A DNA stretch of 64,000 nucleotides from Stemphylium vesicarium. Its lineage: Eukaryota; Ascomycota; Dothideomycetes; Pleosporales; Pleosporaceae. The stretch is from assembly GCA_004380135.1 (NCBI GenBank), contig QXCR01000027.1, positions 124,001 to 188,000 on the forward strand. Reading direction: 5' to 3'. Positions 34,312 through 45,753 of the stretch are shown here, in pieces; position 1 is the stretch's first letter, and the number at the start of each line of letters is the position of its first letter. The notes below the pieces were generated by a model that was not told where the DNA came from, searched no databases, and was given only the letters and a program-made list of their open reading frames with translations. Position numbers and translations under genes: made by a program.

Positions 34312-35145
34312 ATGAGGAGTATAGGACCCGCCCATATGCAGGCGCAATCGCACCCACAGACACGCATACTAACCATCTGCAGCCGTGCTACAGAGAGTCA
34401 AGTCGGCCTCTGTCACAGTCGACGGCCAGCTCATATCTTCCATTGGCAGGGGTCTATTGGTCCTCGCAGCCGTGTCCAAAGACGACACTGAGAAAGATGT
34501 CGAGGCCATGGCTGCCAAGATCTTGAAAGCCAAGCTATGGGATGACGAAACCAAGGATCCGCCAGGCCGCGTATGATCCATTTGCTGCCCACCTCTACCA
34601 GTGGTACTGACCCGTCAAGTGGAAACACGCCGTCACCGATATACAGGGTGAGGTTCTCTGTGGTATGTCGTCAACCCCTCCAAGGAAGCAGCCTATACCT
34701 CGGGTACAGATAGGCTGATACACCACAGTCTCCCAATTCACATTGTTGGCATCGATGAAGAAAGGCAATAAGCCGAGTTTCCACCAATCTGCAAATGGTG
34801 ACAACGCCCGGACGCTCTACCAGGCTTTCTTTAACAAGGTCGGAGCGTTGTATGAGACTGAAAAGGTCAAAGATGGCTTGTTCGCTGCCATGATGGATGT
34901 TGCTCTAGTCAATGACGGCCCGGTAGGTTTGGACTACGCCTGCCTAGACGGCGAGGTACAGCTTCAGCATTATGTTTCCTGAATGTGCCCCGCTTGTTTG
35001 ATCCAATGTTGACCAGCACCCCTAGGTCACCATCCAGATTGATACCAACCCAACAGAAACTGACGATTCAAACTCTTCTGGATCCGGCTCCACAAACCCG
35101 AAAAGGGGCAATTCCCAAGCCGTCGACGTGGATGACCGCAAATAG
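34312..35145 (+). CDS. D-aminoacyl-tRNA deacylase (DTD)
   Basis: Five exons keep phase: 34312-34318 (7 bp), 34383-34570, 34620-34662, 34729-34922, 35026-35145, giving 183 residues. The first intron has a perfect TACTAAC branch point and joins the 7-bp start exon to a frame beginning MRTVLQRVKSASV. Both active-site motifs are present: SQFTLLA, and NDGPVT, whose Gly-Pro carries the cross-subunit cis-peptide. The NDGPVT motif is assembled across the last intron. The enzyme removes D-amino acids (D-Tyr, and Gly mischarged on tRNA-Ala) from tRNAs in the cytosol as a homodimer, and the active site rejects L-residues by the cis-Pro. The C-terminal 30 residues are a disordered Ser/Thr/Asn tail. Length fits the family (about 150) plus this tail. 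Confidence 0.95.
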
Positions 35146-36317
35146 CATGTAGTCTACACGCTACGCCTATACTGACCTCCTATCCCATTGCTTAGCCGTC
35201 GAAAACATGACCAGGATAACAAACGAGTTTCAGATACCCGTGGAACGCCTCGAATAAAATTCAATGAGTCAAACCTTCGCCACGCTTGCCTGAGTTTCGA
35301 TCACCGCTTGATCGGGCTACATATCCTTCTGCACCAAACGAATTGCTATCTTCCGCATGTGCTTTTGAGGAGAACTACCATCACTCTCCCGTGTCGAAAC
35401 GAGTGACCACTGGTAATGTCTGGATGTCTCCGGCATTGGTTTGCTAGTATGCAGGACTAGCAATGTTGCGGGCCCATGGGCTACCCAAATCCAAATGCCA
35501 ACAGCAACCCGTAAATCCGAACTGGAAGGCAACACATCGATATCATGTTAAATTCCAGGGCGTGAACCAATCAAGTGTATTTGGTTACAATGTCCTGAAT
35601 TGTTCCCAACCCTCCATTGGACACTTGCGTTATCATGCTGTCTATATGAGGAAAGGCGCAGTCTTAAGCAGCATCTGTACACACACCCAGACAGCACGGC
35701 GTTCATCTATGCATACCGCCCCAATACATCATAGATCTTACCGCATGCACGAGAAGCGAGCTGACGTCAGACATACCGGCGGGACAACTCGGGCGTATCT
35801 TCGCACATACCGACATCTGCTACCCCGGAAATAGGGCTGGATCGTACGACTACAACCGACCCTTTGCTGACTTACCCGCGGTAGCTTAAACCCTGCATTT
35901 ACGCCCGTCAGCAAGGTAATTGAGAAAGTTACCACCAATACCAAGATAAAGTGGGCGATGTGGCGGAACCGGCTGTATACGGCAGCCGTTGCAATCGATA
36001 ACTCACCGACGGCTCGTTTACTTGTCTTGCTTCGGCGACTCTCCGCGTGTTCCTATGACGATCCGATACCGTTTTCATCTGTTCTTGTTGTACAACCCTT
36101 GTGAACAGTCATTCTGCGCGCACAGTTAATTGGATTGATGGTATATTGAATGTACGAAGCTGGCTCGGCTGCTTAGACAATGGCTCATTTCTCAGGCAAT
36201 CAGCTCTTTGGACTGACGCCACGCGTTCGCCACGTCTTTGTGCTCGGATCAGCCTCGAATGCTGGGCCAAGCTGCTAACCAAGTCTTTATTTCGGTCTGC
36301 GGTACCTTAATCGAATG
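35146..36317. other. Intergenic, nothing recognised
   Basis: This is the 3' flank of the DTD gene followed by sequence with no supported feature. Open frames (35463-35834 plus and others) lack codon bias and domains. I saw no repeat or RNA gene. Confidence 0.4.
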
Positions 36318-36701
36318 TTATCGTCTGGGACATGCTATTTCTCGGGCCGGTTCGCGCTTTTCTGACGAACAGCGACGTTGGACAACATCCGGCTTCAGGG
36401 AATAGTCCCCATCCCGAGTCACAATCCTCTCGGCAGTGAAGATGAGGAGTCCAACCTTCTCGTAAGCCTCGCGGGTTTGAGAACCAGTGTAATGGCGTAA
36501 CTGGACCCGTGGAATTGCTGTTCTAAATTTGTTGAGGGCCGACAATGAGGTAAGCGTCAGGCGGCCTTGAGCGCAGATTCCGGTGAACGTGTAGTAAGAT
36601 ATTTGGCAGACATAGCCTGGCCAGTTCTCAAATCGCCGGTAGACTTGAGATCCTTCCTTGTGGTCTTGGGACGCGCTCGAAGCTTTCGTGTAGGTTTGCA
36701 T
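36318..36701 (-). CDS. Possible small protein, unknown (doubtful gene)
   Basis: From an ATG at 36699-36701 a frame of 127 residues runs to a TAA. The codons are mostly C- or G-ending (TAC ACG, TTC ACC, ATC TGC, CTC AAC), as in the real genes nearby, and the middle is compositionally ordinary (VCQISYYTFTGICAQGR; EAYEKVGLLIFTAERIV). The frame is open upstream to about 36815 without an ATG, so a 5' exon may be missing. A TATATAAG box lies at about 36925-36932 on the same strand, and a hydrophobic start (MLHIQFLLFGF) sits just below it in another frame. I could not find splice sites that join the two. It matches no family I know. It could be a lineage-specific gene, a remnant, or chance. Confidence 0.3.
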   Translation of the reverse strand: MQTYTKASSASQDHKEGSQVYRRFENWPGYVCQISYYTFTGICAQGRLTLTSLSALNKFRTAIPRVQLRHYTGSQTREAYEKVGLLIFTAERIVTRDGDYSLKPDVVQRRCSSEKREPAREIACPRR

Positions 36702-38403
36702 TTTGTTGTGGCTGCTCGACTGTGTAGCCTCAGCATCGCATTCGTCGATCACGGCCCGCCGTCTGGCCACCGCGGTACCCACTGCATCTCTGATATTCAC
36801 GCAACCCTCCCTCAAAGCCTGCTTGTGGCCCGGTCATCTCATCGTTCCATACACAGCCGCACTCGCAACGGAAACCGAACAATAAGAATTGTATATGAAG
36901 CATTAGAATACGCGCCAACAGAGCCCTTATATACAAGCCGCTCACCCTGGCCACTCCGTCACCAGGACGCGATACGGGATTCATAAGCCTGAGCTATCAC
37001 CCCATTGGGACGATCGGACCGAGGCTTACTACGTCGTGCGCGTATCTTTTGGGCAACTGCACGAATCCCACCCCAATAACATGATGCGACTCACATCGAC
37101 TCATAGACATTGGATACTAACTTTCTTGGTGTCAAGAAGCAAATGTCTACCCTGTATCTCTCTCTTTCCTTGAGCCACTAGAAATGAAACTTGCGAAACC
37201 AGCAGGCTATGACTCCAGGAGCTCTACCTAGGCTTCCGCGTGGAACACGAGAAATTCTCCCATCACCTCCGAATGTGGCAAGTTTTCTTTTCGCTACAAG
37301 AAAGAGTGCATCGCTTTTTCATTGCTCGACACATGGGAAGTAGTCGCATTTTTCCCGCAATCTACACCATGGCGATCACTGCGGTGTACAATTTGATAGG
37401 TAGACTAGATGTTTTAACGTGTCCTGAATGCATTTGTTTTTTCTCATCAAGATCGTTGCGATACGAGATTCTCCGGTTGTTCTCGACTTTAAGGTACTAG
37501 ACATGTTCTTGTTCGAGCTGAAGGAAATCGTCTTTTGCTGTTTGGAAACGGAATGGTGTGGTGGTGAGCAATGATACCGAATACAATAGGCAGAAAGCAT
37601 GCGCCGGTGCCTGTTCCTGTGGGATTAGCCTCAAATAGTAGACATAGTAAGTTGGAGCAAAATGCATCAGCGAAGCGCACCCTGAACTCGTTCGTGGCCT
37701 GCCCACTGAAGCAGGTCTGAATAGGAGTAGGGGGCTCCAGCAATAGTGTGATACAAATACAGTCTTTGGTTCCATCCTAGTGTTGGTGTTGTGCTAGTTC
37801 TACATTGCCAGGGTCCGTCTGGCCGATTCCAAATCATGCGTGCGGCTCCGTCGTAAGCGTGCCCCATACAACACAACACTCGTGGCCGGAGATGAAGAAG
37901 CACACCTTTGCTTCCTTTTTGCATCGATGCAAGATTGCCGAAAGGCCAGATCCTGTTCTTGGCAACACCCTGAAACACGTTCATGTGGGCGCCCAGTTGT
38001 TGTTTTTCTACCACTTCAGAGTGTACGCGGTGGCTTTGTTAACGCCGATGACGTAGTGTCGCCAAGCTTTGCGTCGGCAGATCCACCCTCCTCCAATGGC
38101 ACTGGCCACAATCCTCGCATGCCGCTCCGAAGCACATCGGCGCTCAAACGGCAGTAGTGTCTCACCAGTTCATGGGACTTTGTCGCCGTCTCCTGAAATC
38201 CTATGGCTCTCTTTCTCAAATATACAGCCCGATGAGGAAATTCCGCCGGCGCGTATTCATAGGGACTTTTTCTGGGACCCTGCATATACATTTCATCAAA
38301 AAGGTTTAGCGTCGAACTGCCTTCGATCTGACATTTGTCGAACCGCAGTCTTCTCTGTGATACCCTCTCAATGTCACGGTATTACTAACAAAACTTCTCC
38401 TTC
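36702..38403. other. Intergenic 1.7 kb, nothing recognised
   Basis: Apart from the TATA-like box near 36925-36932 there is no supported feature. The part just before 38404 is the promoter and leader of the DUF1365 gene. Open frames at 37667-38014 and 38069-38410 have no coding character. Confidence 0.4.
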
Positions 38404-40645
38404 ATGTTAATTGCGAGTAGCTTCTGGGGCTTCCTCGCCTTGGAGACCATTCTCGGCGGATGCGCGTCGGCGGTGTTGCTATCTACTGTTGTTCCCGACG
38501 AGTGGCGAGTGTGGCCTTTGCTTACGATCTGGATTGTCGGATGTGGTCTGAGACGGTACCATGAAGATTGTCAGGTTAAGACGGATTGCGCCACACTGGG
38601 GTTGTTCCATGCATGGCGGATGCGACAGCAGATATGGCAGGGCGTGGTAAACATTTGGGAAGATTCAAGAGTTGAACAGTTGTACACGTCGTATGGCACT
38701 TGGGGCATTGCAGTTCTGTTTGGACTATCAGTATCCCTTTTACGGCGCACACGCGACAGCAGAAACGGTTCAATCTCAGAAAATCCCAAAGGAGTCCCTT
38801 GGAGGTCGGATATGCAAGTCCCTAAACCGCGAATCTTTCCTTGTCAGACAACGCACGCTCGAATGTTTCCGAAGCGGCATGCGTTTTCATACTCGTATCT
38901 TCAGTGTGGATACCCCATCGTCCCAAGCGGAATCAAGTGCGGCGAGATAGATCTTCCAAGTGGAGAAGACAGGGTCCTAGGGTCATGGTGGCTGCGTGTG
39001 AGAGCTGAGGACTACCTAGAGCGAGGCAACGGCGCGTCTGGGTTCTATCACAAGCTGAAAGAATATCTGAGAGCGCAGCATGTTGCGGATTCGGAATGGG
39101 AATACGCCTACTTGGTGACAGCACCGCGCTTTCTCGGATACGCTTTCAACCCCGTGTCGTTCTGGTATATCTACGATCGCGAACACCAGCTCAAGAAGAT
39201 GGTACTGGAAGTCAACAATACGTTCGGGGAGCGGCGCATGTATCTTCTTGATGGGTCCAGCCCCTCTAGTCCGCCGCCCACGCCAGATGCCCAAACCTCA
39301 TCCAGACCTGACGGACCTGAACTGGAAATGTCCAACGGAGCTAAGACCGAGTTCTCTGACGTCTGGATGAAGGACTTCCACGTTTCACCGTTCAATTCCA
39401 GGAAAGGGTCGTACGGGCTTAAAGCGCAGAATCCATTCCCAACCGCTGACTACGAGAGTCCCACGATCGATAACACAATCACCTTGAAGTCTTCCAAGGA
39501 CCATGGAAAGCTCGTAGCCCGCTTGTACTCTACTGGTAAAGCCCTAGATCCAGGCCATCTGGGCGTTCTCGGAACAACGCGATTCGTCCTGAGCTGGTGG
39601 TGGGTTGGCTTGGTCACGTTCCCTCGTATCGTTAGGGAAGCGGGTAAGCTGTTCTTCAAGAGAAAGCTCCATGTCTGGTTCAGGCCTGAGGTATTGACGT
39701 CAAGTCTTGGGCGCGCGTCCACCTCCGATGAAATGTAAGCCTAGCCTAGACTCGTCGGCGTTGGTCACAGCAAGAAGTGCTAACACTTGCAGTAAACTTC
39801 AGGAAGTCTTTCGGGAATATCTCCAACAGCTCGTCGATCAAACCGAATTCCCGTTCCAAATCACGTTCAAAAGCTCAAGCGACAAAAACGTGCCTCATCT
39901 TATCTCCACGACGCGTGTTCACGACCATGATAGACCTCGGCAGTACATCGAGATTCGCGTCCTTACACCGGCGTTTTACTCGCGGTTGATCCATTACACC
40001 TACACCTCCGAGGCCATCGATCGCGAATGTATTTTCACCGACGAGCGGAATCGGACACTGTGGCTGTGTCGCCCAAAGCTACTTCCTTTGTTGCTGTCAG
40101 AACAATCCTCGATACGCATCGAAAACGAAGACACAGAACCAGTGAAAAGAAGCTATTTGGACGAACTAAGGTGGATGTTGCTTAGAAAGCTGAGATGTCC
40201 GCCGCCTGACCAAGCATACTCTATGACTCCACAGAGCTCAGCAATCAATGTGGATGACATCCGCTCCAGACCATATTCTGAGTTGGATCGGTTTGTGAGA
40301 AGTTCCAAGGGCCAAAACTTCGCTGGAGACTACAGAAGGTCCGTCACGAAGCTCTTCCTGGCACAGCGCTTTTGTTTCGGGTTTACGGAGATCGTCAGTC
40401 TAGTAGATTTGGTAATAAGGTTGCTGTTGTGCTACCTAGCTATTCTGCAGATAGAGCATTGGAGAAGTTCTTGGGCAGGATATGAGTCACAAAAGTGCAT
40501 GGCCGAGTTTTTCAGGCGAGAGGAATGGTCTGCTTGCTCTAGCGCACTTGACGGCAATGATAGGGATTGGTGGTGGTGGGTGGGAAAGAGCGCGCTGTCC
40601 ATATACGCGCCCCACGCGTATGGGCTGCTCAAAGGTTACAGATAG
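38404..40645 (+). CDS. DUF1365 family protein with N-terminal membrane helices
   Basis: Exons 38404-39734 and 39793-40645 join across a 58-bp intron to give 727 residues. Hydrophobic helices lie near residues 5-48 and 98-116. From about 150 the DUF1365 region begins (ARMFPKRHAFSYSYLQCGYP) and continues with LGSWWLRVRAEDYLERGNG, YLVTAPRFLGYAFNPVSFWYIYD and MVLEVNNTFGERRMY. It resumes after a variable Pro/Ser insert with VWMKDFHVSPFNSR and ends near LHVWFRP. The second exon adds about 280 residues not found in bacterial members. In bacteria this domain is often encoded beside cyclopropane-fatty-acid synthase genes, which suggests a lipid role, but no reaction is established. No such synthase lies in this window. 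The start is the first ATG of the frame. Confidence 0.88.
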
Positions 40646-41635
40646 ACCCTGAGCGCACCCAGCCCCCTTGAATCAATCATGGCTATCCTTGACATATCCA
40701 CAAGTAATTGTCAACGACGATCTTTCTTATTCGCGAATAATATCCGGGATATCAGCGGGCGCCAAGATCGTTTGCGTTCGCCGAGCCTCGTCCATCACGA
40801 TCCAATCCAGACGCAACCATGACGGTTTGCACATGGAATTATCCGGCGCATTTCCGTCAGAGTAGCAAACGTATTTGCTCGTGAAGACTGCAGATCAATG
40901 ACGGGTCTGGCCTTTTCCGGATAGGATCAGCCGAGGTAAAAACCCGCGCGTCATTAGCGTCTCGCGACCCCAGATTTCGGCTTACGCCTTCACATGCACA
41001 GAGACGACGAGTACCACCTTCGACATGTGAAGTCTGCACGCGGCTGCGTGTCATGCCAAAGGACCTCTCCAGACTACCATGCAATGCGTTGGGAAGGGGG
41101 CATGATAAGGAAGGATGCAAGTGGCCATGACCAAATAGAGGTGCCATAGTCACCCCAAGCCATTGGCAAACGTCATCCTCGTCAGACTTCCGCTGGTCCC
41201 CCATCCCCACCCGATCTACACCAGTCATGCTACCAAAACATTCGATTCCCCTTGGGCCGAGGGCAACCCCAAAACAACGTTTCGGTTTCCAGCATGAGTG
41301 CCACGCTAGAGTTTCCTGCCAGCTTCCTCGGATGCTTTCACTCGGGCCAATGGTGCGTTCAGCCGGTCCTCCCCGAGCAACCTTGGGCCAGAGCTGGGGT
41401 TGAGCTAGTCTCAATTGCATGGTTATGCTGATTGCTGGCTGTACTTATAATAAGCTTGGCTCCCCCAGGTTTTTGTGGCTCGATTAGACCGAGGCTAGAG
41501 TTTGTGGTGTCATTGCTTATCATCTTTTCGAAGCTTCATCCTGCTTTCCTGCTCCACTTTACCATATACGCGGTGTACAAAAGAGTCACCAGAATCTATT
41601 GCTACCTACTCTAGCTATCAACTCATACTACCATC
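40646..41635. other. Intergenic, promoter side of isocitrate lyase
   Basis: This is the 3' flank of the DUF1365 gene and then the upstream region of isocitrate lyase. ICL genes in fungi are repressed by glucose and induced by acetate or fatty acids; I cannot assign binding sites for those regulators with confidence. The last 150 bp are pyrimidine-rich, as is common before strongly expressed fungal genes. No coding frame is convincing. Confidence 0.45.
41446..41454 (+). promoter_or_regulatory. TATA-like element upstream of isocitrate lyase
   Basis: TATAATAAG lies about 180 bp before the ATG at 41636, followed by a pyrimidine-rich stretch that fits a transcription start and leader. The assignment rests on motif and distance only. 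Confidence 0.35.
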
Positions 41636-43450
41636 ATGGCGAACATCGATGCCGAGGACGTGCAGTTCCAGAAGGAGGTCCAAGAAGTCAAGCAATGGTG
41701 GTCAGATTCAAGGTGGAGATTTACCAAGAGGCCATTTACGGCGGAGGACATTGTTTCGAAGAGAGGTAACCTGAAGATCACATACCCGAGCAACAGCCAA
41801 TCAAAAAAGCTGTGGGAGATTGTTGAGGGAAGATTCAAGGTAAAGTGAGTCCTGAATGGCTTTTGAGTATCTTCTGACAATGACTAGAACAATGATGTCA
41901 GCTTCACATATGGATGTCTTGACCCGGTCATGGTCACACAGATGGCCAAGTACCTGGATACAGTATACGTCTCTGGATGGCAAGCTTCGTCAACGGCTTC
42001 ATCAACCGATGAGCCTGGTCCGGATCTAGCGGATTACCCCTACGTAAGTATTTGAGGAAGTATCTAGCTGGCAGCAAACTCATATATTCAAGACAACCGT
42101 ACCCAACAAAGTTGGCCATCTGTTTATGGCACAACTTTTCCACGACCGAAAACAACGTGAAGAACGTCTGACCACCGCGAAAGCCGACCGTGCAAAGGTC
42201 GCAAACACCGACTACCTCCGACCGATCATCGCCGATGCGGATACTGGACATGGAGGTCTTACTGCTATCATGAAGCTCACCAAGCTCTTTATTGAGAAGG
42301 GTGCGGCTGGAATACACATTGAGGACCAGGCGCCAGGAACAAAGAAGTGCGGACACATGGCTGGAAAGGTTTTGGTACCAATCAGCGAGCACATCAACCG
42401 CTTGGTTGCCATTCGAGCGCAGGCTGATATCATGGGTAAGGGCACATGCACCTAAGAATCTTCTATTCAAAGCTGACTATCTATCACCAGGCACCGACCT
42501 ACTTGCAGTCGCCCGTACCGACTCTGAAGCTGCGACTCTCATTACATCCACCATTGACCCCCGAGACCACCACTACATTCTGGGCTGCACGAACCCTGCA
42601 CTCCAGCCACTGGGCGAGCTTATGCATGCCGCTGAGCAAGCCGGTAAGAACGGTGCAGAACTGCAAGCGATTGAAGATGCGTGGACCAAGGAGGCCAATC
42701 TGAAGCTTTTCCACGAGGCTGTAGCCGACACAATAAACGCCGGCGTACACGTCGACAAGAAGGCCATGATCAACGAGTTTATGGAGAAGAGCAAAGGCAA
42801 GAGCAACTCAGAAGCACGAGCCATTGCCGCAGGTTTGACCGGCGTCGACGTCTACTTCAACTGGGAAGCTGCGAGGACCCGAGAGGGTTATTACAGATAC
42901 CAGGGAGGCTGCCAATGTGCCATCAACCGTGCGGTCGCATATGCTCCATACTGCGACATGATCTGGATGGAGTCGAAGCTACCAGATTTCGCGCAAGCCA
43001 AGGAGTTTGCCGATGGTGTTCATGCCGTCTGGCCCGAGCAAAAGTATGTTTCCTCGACAAGAAATGCTCTATACATGCTAACATACTACCAGACTCGCAT
43101 ACAACCTCTCACCCTCTTTCAACTGGAAAGCCGCTATGCCGCGCGACGAGCAAGAAACTTACATCCAGCGCCTTGCTAAACTTGGTTACTGCTGGCAGTT
43201 TATCACGTTGGCCGGCCTGCACCAGAGTGCCCTCATGGCCGACACCTTCTCCAAGGCGTATGCCAAGCAGGGCATGCGCGCGTACGGCGAGATTATCCAG
43301 GAACCCGAGGCGGAGAACAAGGTCGATGTTCTTACGCATCAAAAGTGGAGCGGCGCCAACTACGTCGATAATCTGTTGAAGATGGTCAGTGGAGGCGTTA
43401 GCTCGACGGCGGCGATGGGCAAAGGTGTTACGGAGGACCAGTTCAAGTAG
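41636..43450 (+). CDS. Isocitrate lyase
   Basis: Five exons keep phase: 41636-41839, 41888-42043, 42093-42435, 42491-43043, 43093-43450. Introns are 48-55 bp and the product has 537 residues, the normal length for fungal ICL. The active-site loop KKCGH is near residues 204-208, preceded by IIADADTGHGG (Mg/glyoxylate site) and GAAGIHIEDQ. VARTDSEAATLI, NWEAARTREGYYRYQGG and PSFNWKAAMP also match. The enzyme splits isocitrate into succinate and glyoxylate, the first step of the glyoxylate shunt. It allows growth on acetate and fatty acids and is usually located in peroxisomes/glyoxysomes. The end (TEDQFK) is not a classical PTS1 tripeptide. The catalytic Cys and flanking residues are intact, which separates it from methylisocitrate lyase. 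Symbols differ by species (acuD, icl1), so none is given. Confidence 0.98.
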
Positions 43451-44526
43451 ACAATGGGGCGGGTGCTGTCCGTTGATAAGGTTGAGCATCGCCCACGTAC
43501 ATGCATTTCGCAATGGAACTAGTCAAGAACAGTTATGGGGAGCCGTACTCATTGCTGAACCTCTTATTTCCGAAATTCATCTTTTGGGTTTGATTCATGA
43601 CCACGCTCCACGGATAAACAAACGTCATCAATATTCCCCGGCATGCCCTCCCCACACACAAGCACAACACAAAAGCTCCCAGAATAGCTAAGACACCTAG
43701 TATTTGGAATCAAAACCACCGTTTATATAATCCTGCGCTGAAGTCATCCATCCACCCACCGTCCCATCTCATCTCAGCCGCGCCGCCCCAAACACGCGGT
43801 CCCTGCACCTTTCGTTTGCACAGCCCCACGCCACGGGCGCGAATCCTCCATAACAAAACCACGTCAGACCGAAACCAGCACGGCTAAGGCGGCTCACACC
43901 GACGGCGTATGCGGCCTCCCTTCTCTCTTCTCACACCGCGGCTGATTCGTGAAATGAAGATGGAAAATTGCGCGTGCGGGAAATGAGGCTTATGGCGATC
44001 ACCTGCAAGGGCAGATGTTAGGCGCATAGTTACTCGCCGGGCGACTCGCCGATTTGAGGTATATAATGTGGCTGGTGGGCGGGACGGACGGAGGCGTTTT
44101 CGCGTAGTGGATGGTGAATGTCGTGGAGAGAGGGAAGAAAGGTCCGGCGAACGTACGGAATACGAGATACGAAGACTACGATACATATATCTGCGCGACG
44201 CCACATCGATACCTGGAATACGGGACTTTCTAATACTCATATCTTCTAAGGGACTCTCTGAGGTCACCTTTTTCACTTTTTCACTCTAGGCACAGGCGCA
44301 GGTTCGGCGAAAGGGGAACGTGACAAAACGCCAAAGGGTTGGCCTAAACGAGGCTGTGCTTCAAACGCGTCTTGTTTATTCGCACCGCTGAGCCTCCCTC
44401 ATTCAGGACGCGCGCGGGACATAGAACACAGACTTTAAACTCTTTGATGCCCCCGAGAAACTCAAGGTCTCCTATAATTTTGCACCAAAAAAGGGCCGCC
44501 ATCAACTCAGTAAAAAAAACATAACG
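43451..44526. other. Intergenic, nothing recognised
   Basis: This is the 3' flank of isocitrate lyase and the upstream region of the 44527 gene. Short A-runs just before 44527 belong to its leader. No supported coding, RNA or repeat feature is present. Confidence 0.4.
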
Positions 44527-45153
44527 ATGGACCACAGCACAACATCCTACGAGCCCTTCCCAGCACTGGACTCGGCCCCCACAACCCCACTCCACGACTC
44601 CGACACCACACTCCCGCAAACACCATTGTCAGCTACGACACCAGACGGCGCATTTTCAGTCTCATACGAAGGCCCTCTCTACACAGAAATCAATATTCCC
44701 CTCCCACACGTCCCAGCACCAGCGCTCAGTACCGATGCATCACAAACAAGCAGCACATCAGCAACAGCAGCAGCAGTAGCAGCAGGTGCAACATCGCTAG
44801 TAGAAAAAGCCCGAGGACGCTCCCGCACATTATCCTCTTTATCACCTTTCCGTCACCGTCGCTCGTCTTCATCTTCTACGTCGTCGCTGCAGAGCCCCAC
44901 TAGCCCCAAGTCGCAGCAAAACAGCGATGATTGGCCGCGGATACGCAGGGAGATTGTGCGGTCGAAGGAGATTAGTGCGATGATGGATTTGAGGCATCAG
45001 AATAAGAGGGGGAGGAGTGGGACTATCGATGCGTTGGCCGTTGTGCCAGCTGTGCTGGTGTTGAGTGCCGAGTTGTTTACACCTGGGGAGGAGGGGGGCG
45101 AAGGGGCGAGGAAGGATAGTGGGGTTGGGAGGTGGGAGGATGGGATTAGATGA
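44527..45153 (+). CDS. Ser/Thr-rich disordered protein, unknown function
   Basis: A single exon of 208 codons starts from an ATG preceded by an A-rich leader. The first 140 residues are Ser/Thr/Pro/Ala-rich with an Ala run (about 80-88) and a Ser run. From about 136 a more constrained segment appears (DDWPRIRREIVRSKEISAMMDLRHQNKRGRSGTIDALAVVPAVLVL, read here in part), likely helical and then hydrophobic, which could be a short membrane-associated stretch. Codon bias is strong in the first half and weaker after 44990. I do not recognise a family; fungi have many such short disordered proteins. Confidence 0.6.
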   Translation: MDHSTTSYEPFPALDSAPTTPLHDSDTTLPQTPLSATTPDGAFSVSYEGPLYTEINIPLPHVPAPALSTDASQTSSTSATAAAVAAGATSLVEKARGRSRTLSSLSPFRHRRSSSSSTSSLQSPTSPKSQQNSDDWPRIRREIVRSKEISAMMDLRHQNKRGRSGTIDALAVVPAVLVLSAELFTPGEEGGEGARKDSGVGRWEDGIR

Positions 45154-45753
45154 GAGAGGGTCTTGTGATGGGGATTGGATTGTTTGTTAGCTGTCGCATC
45201 GAGATGGTGAAAGCAGATGCGTTCAGCGTGTCTAAGGGTTGGGATTTCTACACATGGGAAGAGCGTTCGCTTTGCTCTCACGGGATAGATTGCAAGAGCC
45301 GTGCAGTGGTCTCGAGAGGCATGAATCCCAAGGTGGGGGTGGGGCGAGTAGGGCTGCATATTCTGGAGAGACTAAGGATGCATGCGCCTTGACGTTTCCT
45401 AGTGTCACGGAACGAATCGCGAAAGAGAGGTCATGCGGAGTACTGCATTGTAGATATCCAGTAACGGATGCTAGTTTTAGTCGGTGATAATACTCAACCT
45501 TCACGATGTATGAGACAATCGCTATGCGTCACGTTTTCTTCTTTCCCAGCAACTACAACATGTATTCACCGGTGATGAGGTACTACTAAACTTTGCGTGT
45601 GGCTGTTAGGAGGCAAGATTGCCATGCCAAAAGAACGCAGCAAGTCCCGGGAAGCCTCATTACGAAACCGGCCGACGAAGCAAAAGCCCAGCCGGACAAG
45701 AATTAGACCCGTCAACGATCGCGAGATCATTGTGCTCGATTCTTCCTTGGCGC
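45154..45753. other. Intergenic, nothing recognised
   Basis: This is the 3' flank of the 44527 gene up to the HET-like relic. No feature is supported. Confidence 0.4.
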
